A stretch of 16,722 nucleotides of DNA from assembly GCA_009695405.1 (NCBI GenBank), contig SIAZ01000047.1:1-16722 (forward strand), written 5' to 3'. The notes under the pieces were generated by a model. That model saw nothing but the letters and a program-made list of their open reading frames with translations, was not told the origin of the DNA and did not search any database. Made by a program: the position numbers and the translations under genes. Numbering within the stretch: the first letter of the stretch is position 1; each line of letters starts with the position of its first letter. This document shows positions 15,459 through 16,722 of the stretch, in pieces. Source of the stretch: Pedosphaera sp. (GTDB lineage Bacteria; Verrucomicrobiota; Verrucomicrobiia; Limisphaerales; UBA9464).

Positions 15459-15534
15459 GGGCGGTTGGCGCAGTGGTTAGCGCAGATGCTTTACACGCAT
15501 TTGGTCGGGGGTTCGAATCCCTCACCGCCCACCA
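15459..15534 (+). tRNA. tRNA-Val(UAC)
   Basis: A complete 76-base cloverleaf is visible. The acceptor stem GGGCGGT (15459-15465) pairs with ACCGCCC (15524-15530). The D stem is GCGC/GCGC (15468-15471 with 15480-15483) and the D loop has the GG pair. The anticodon stem is GATGC/GCATT with loop TTTACAC, giving anticodon TAC at 15492-15494, which reads GUA/GUG valine codons. The T arm has GGTTCGAATCC. The discriminator A is followed by an encoded CCA (15532-15534), so no CCA addition is needed for this transcript. Confidence 0.97.
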
Positions 15535-15553
15535 ACAATCAATGGTCTATTTC

Positions 15554-16390
15554 ATGCGCATTCTTTGCATTCACGCGCACTTCGATGATTTCGAATTTGT
15601 CGCGGCAGGTACTTTTGAATTGTTTCGACGACGTCTTGAGTCCGGTCTGCAGGCAAAAATTGTTATCTGCACCGATGGACGATCGGGTCACCAGTTCCGT
15701 ACCCGCGAGGAGACAGCTCGGATCCGTCTGGCTGAACAAGCGACTGCGGCGCGGGTGGGTGGGTATCAGTTCGAACGACTCGCCCGCCCAGACGGTCGAT
15801 CCTTCGGTGAGGCGCGCCTCTTGACCAACGACCTTCTGGCCGCTCTCTGGAAGGCCATTCGCGATTTCGAACCGGATTACCTTTTCTGCCCCCCTCTTCC
15901 CGAAGACACACGTGCCGGAGTGCACCCTGACCATATCACCGTGGCTGAAGCGGTACGTCGAGTCGCATACATGATCAACGTTCCCCATGCCTTTCTTGAC
16001 GAATATCCTGTCGCCGATGAATCCGTATCGCGATGGATTAAGACCCCCGTCATTCTCAACACCTTCGACAGCTACATGGGTGCCAGTGGCAGTCGAGGAC
16101 CTGATTTTTGGGTGGATGTAGAACTTGGTTTCAACCAAATCGTACAGCAATCTTGGTGTCACCAAAGTCAGATCACAGAGTGGCTTCCTTGGATTGGGCG
16201 CCATGACATGTCGCCCCCAGCCGATTTGCCGACTTGGGAAAAAACACTTCGAGAACGCGCCCTCAGACAAAGGCGCTCTCTGGGGCTAGGAGAGGGGCCT
16301 CCAGTCGAGGTATTTGCCCTGACCCAGTGGGGTGAGTCGGCCTCGCGTGAGCAGATTGAAAAAGATTTCCCAACCGTTCATTGGTTCTGA
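15554..16390 (+). CDS. PIG-L/LmbE-family N-acetylglucosaminyl deacetylase-like protein
   Basis: This 278-residue protein has the zinc hydrolase signatures of the PIG-L/LmbE family: the N-terminal AHFDDFE (8-14), a variant of AHPDDxE, with H9 and D12 as zinc ligands and D11 as base, and the second block HPDH (124-127) with H127 as the third zinc ligand. Family members remove acetyl groups from GlcNAc in mycothiol, bacillithiol or GPI biosynthesis, or from lipid-linked and antibiotic sugars; this branch is not assigned. The start at ATG 15554 matches the usual family beginning; ATG 15542 would add four residues. It begins 19 bases after the tRNA-Val 3' end, leaving no room for a promoter, so it is probably co-transcribed with the tRNA. 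The IS66 element begins 29 bases past its stop. Confidence 0.88.
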   Translation: MRILCIHAHFDDFEFVAAGTFELFRRRLESGLQAKIVICTDGRSGHQFRTREETARIRLAEQATAARVGGYQFERLARPDGRSFGEARLLTNDLLAALWKAIRDFEPDYLFCPPLPEDTRAGVHPDHITVAEAVRRVAYMINVPHAFLDEYPVADESVSRWIKTPVILNTFDSYMGASGSRGPDFWVDVELGFNQIVQQSWCHQSQITEWLPWIGRHDMSPPADLPTWEKTLRERALRQRRSLGLGEGPPVEVFALTQWGESASREQIEKDFPTVHWF

Positions 16391-16418
16391 GATTTGAAGT
16401 TGGATTTGGTGAATAAGT

Positions 16419-16434
16419 GTAAGCGTACGCCCAA
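16419..16434. repeat. probable IS66 terminal inverted repeat
   Basis: The segment starting GTAAGCGTACGCCCAA lies about 90 bases beyond the transposase stop and carries the GTAA beginning typical of IS66 ends. The partner repeat is outside the window, so its exact length cannot be read. Confidence 0.55.
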
Positions 16435-16509
16435 CCCCATGGTTCCCTAGTTAGCGAAAGTAGGATATTCCGTGATCGAAGGCGGGGGAAGAAAGGTCGA
16501 CCGACCGGA

Positions 16510-16722
16510 TTAGGCTTTCGCAGGTTTCCAGTTCCAAGGCAGGAGTTCGGCAACGGTAGGGTTCGTTGCCTTTGGAATACGCCGCAACACATCCGTCAAC
16601 CCTGCCACCGGATCTAACCCGTATCGTCGTGCAGTTATTAAAACACTGTAAATCACCGCACTCCGCCATCCTGCGTCCGGGTGCCCAATGAAGAGCCAGT
16701 TCTTCTTCCCAATACAGGTGGG
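16510..16722 (-). CDS. IS66-family transposase, C-terminal part (runs off the window)
   Basis: Reading the minus strand from the right edge to TAA (16510-16512) gives about 70 residues with no stop. They include IGKKNWLFIGHPDAGWRSA, then IYSVLITARRYGLDPVAG, then LTDVLRRIPK, ending in LLPWNWKPAKA. These are the conserved C-terminal blocks of IS66 TnpC transposases: the NWLF strand after the catalytic core and the ELLPWNW-type tail. The DDE catalytic residues and the N-terminus are beyond the right edge, so integrity of the whole gene cannot be judged; the visible part is undamaged. Confidence 0.88.
   Translation of the reverse strand, partial: PTCIGKKNWLFIGHPDAGWRSAVIYSVLITARRYGLDPVAGLTDVLRRIPKATNPTVAELLPWNWKPAKA

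Larger units (their letters stand above)
16419..16722 (-). mobile_element. IS66-family insertion sequence, partial
   Basis: The transposase C-terminus on the minus strand and the sequence GTAAGCGTACGCCC at 16419, which matches the GTAAGCG-type termini I recall for IS66 elements, mark the downstream end of the element. About 90 non-coding bases separate this end from the transposase stop, a usual arrangement. The other end and the accessory ORFs lie outside the window. The element is inserted in the intergenic region after the deacetylase gene. Confidence 0.78.

Noticed and set aside
15473..15553. Upstream extension of the deacetylase frame into the tRNA
   Set aside because: The extra residues are translated tRNA sequence; ATG 15554 fits the family start.
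1..16722. CRISPR array, prophage or defence island
   Set aside because: No regularly spaced direct repeats, no phage structural genes and no recognised defence proteins were seen; the content is metabolic, housekeeping and one IS element.

Overview
The window reads as a chromosomal stretch from a member of the Verrucomicrobiota (PVC superphylum). No 16S rRNA is present, so the assignment is inferred from gene content: a prepilin-like secreted protein with a GFTLIELLVVIAIIAIL leader and an H-x9-DG tail, secreted esterase, PQQ-type dehydrogenase and sulfatase genes, an IS66 element, and mostly absent Shine-Dalgarno sequences. Base composition is near 50-53% GC throughout.

Layout. The left edge (1-388) has no secure gene. 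A prepilin-type protein lies on the minus strand (389-1141), followed by a 487-base stretch with only weak coding-like traces. Next come secreted catabolic genes on the plus strand: an alpha/beta hydrolase (1629-2510) and a PQQ-dependent sugar dehydrogenase-like beta-propeller (2640-4262), each followed by a hairpin. A tight plus-strand group follows: a SAM methyltransferase (4493-5230), an unusual alkaline-phosphatase-superfamily phosphodiesterase 7 bases later (5238-6632), a doubtful small ORF, and a sulfatase with a non-ATG start (6803-8461). A lone HPt phosphotransfer protein (8612-8992) and a DapA/NanA-type aldolase or deaminase (9121-10065) come next.

The housekeeping part holds an rlmI-type 23S rRNA methyltransferase gene broken by one in-frame TAG (10178-11446), htpG (11644-13485), and, on the minus strand, ychF (13545-14648) with an upstream gene of unknown function that distantly resembles UreF (14716-15375). 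A convergent hairpin separates htpG from ychF. A complete tRNA-Val(UAC) with encoded CCA (15459-15534) is followed after 19 bases by a LmbE/PIG-L deacetylase gene (15554-16390). An IS66-family element begins 29 bases after that gene (terminus at about 16419); the C-terminal part of its transposase runs off the right edge on the minus strand.

The points most worth a second look are: the phosphodiesterase, which keeps the superfamily fold signatures but has changed residues at most expected metal-ligand positions and is paired with a methyltransferase; the single-codon disruption of the rRNA methyltransferase; the aldolase that lacks the DapA threonine pair; and the tRNA-deacetylase-IS66 junction. 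No CRISPR array, phage module or defence system is visible.
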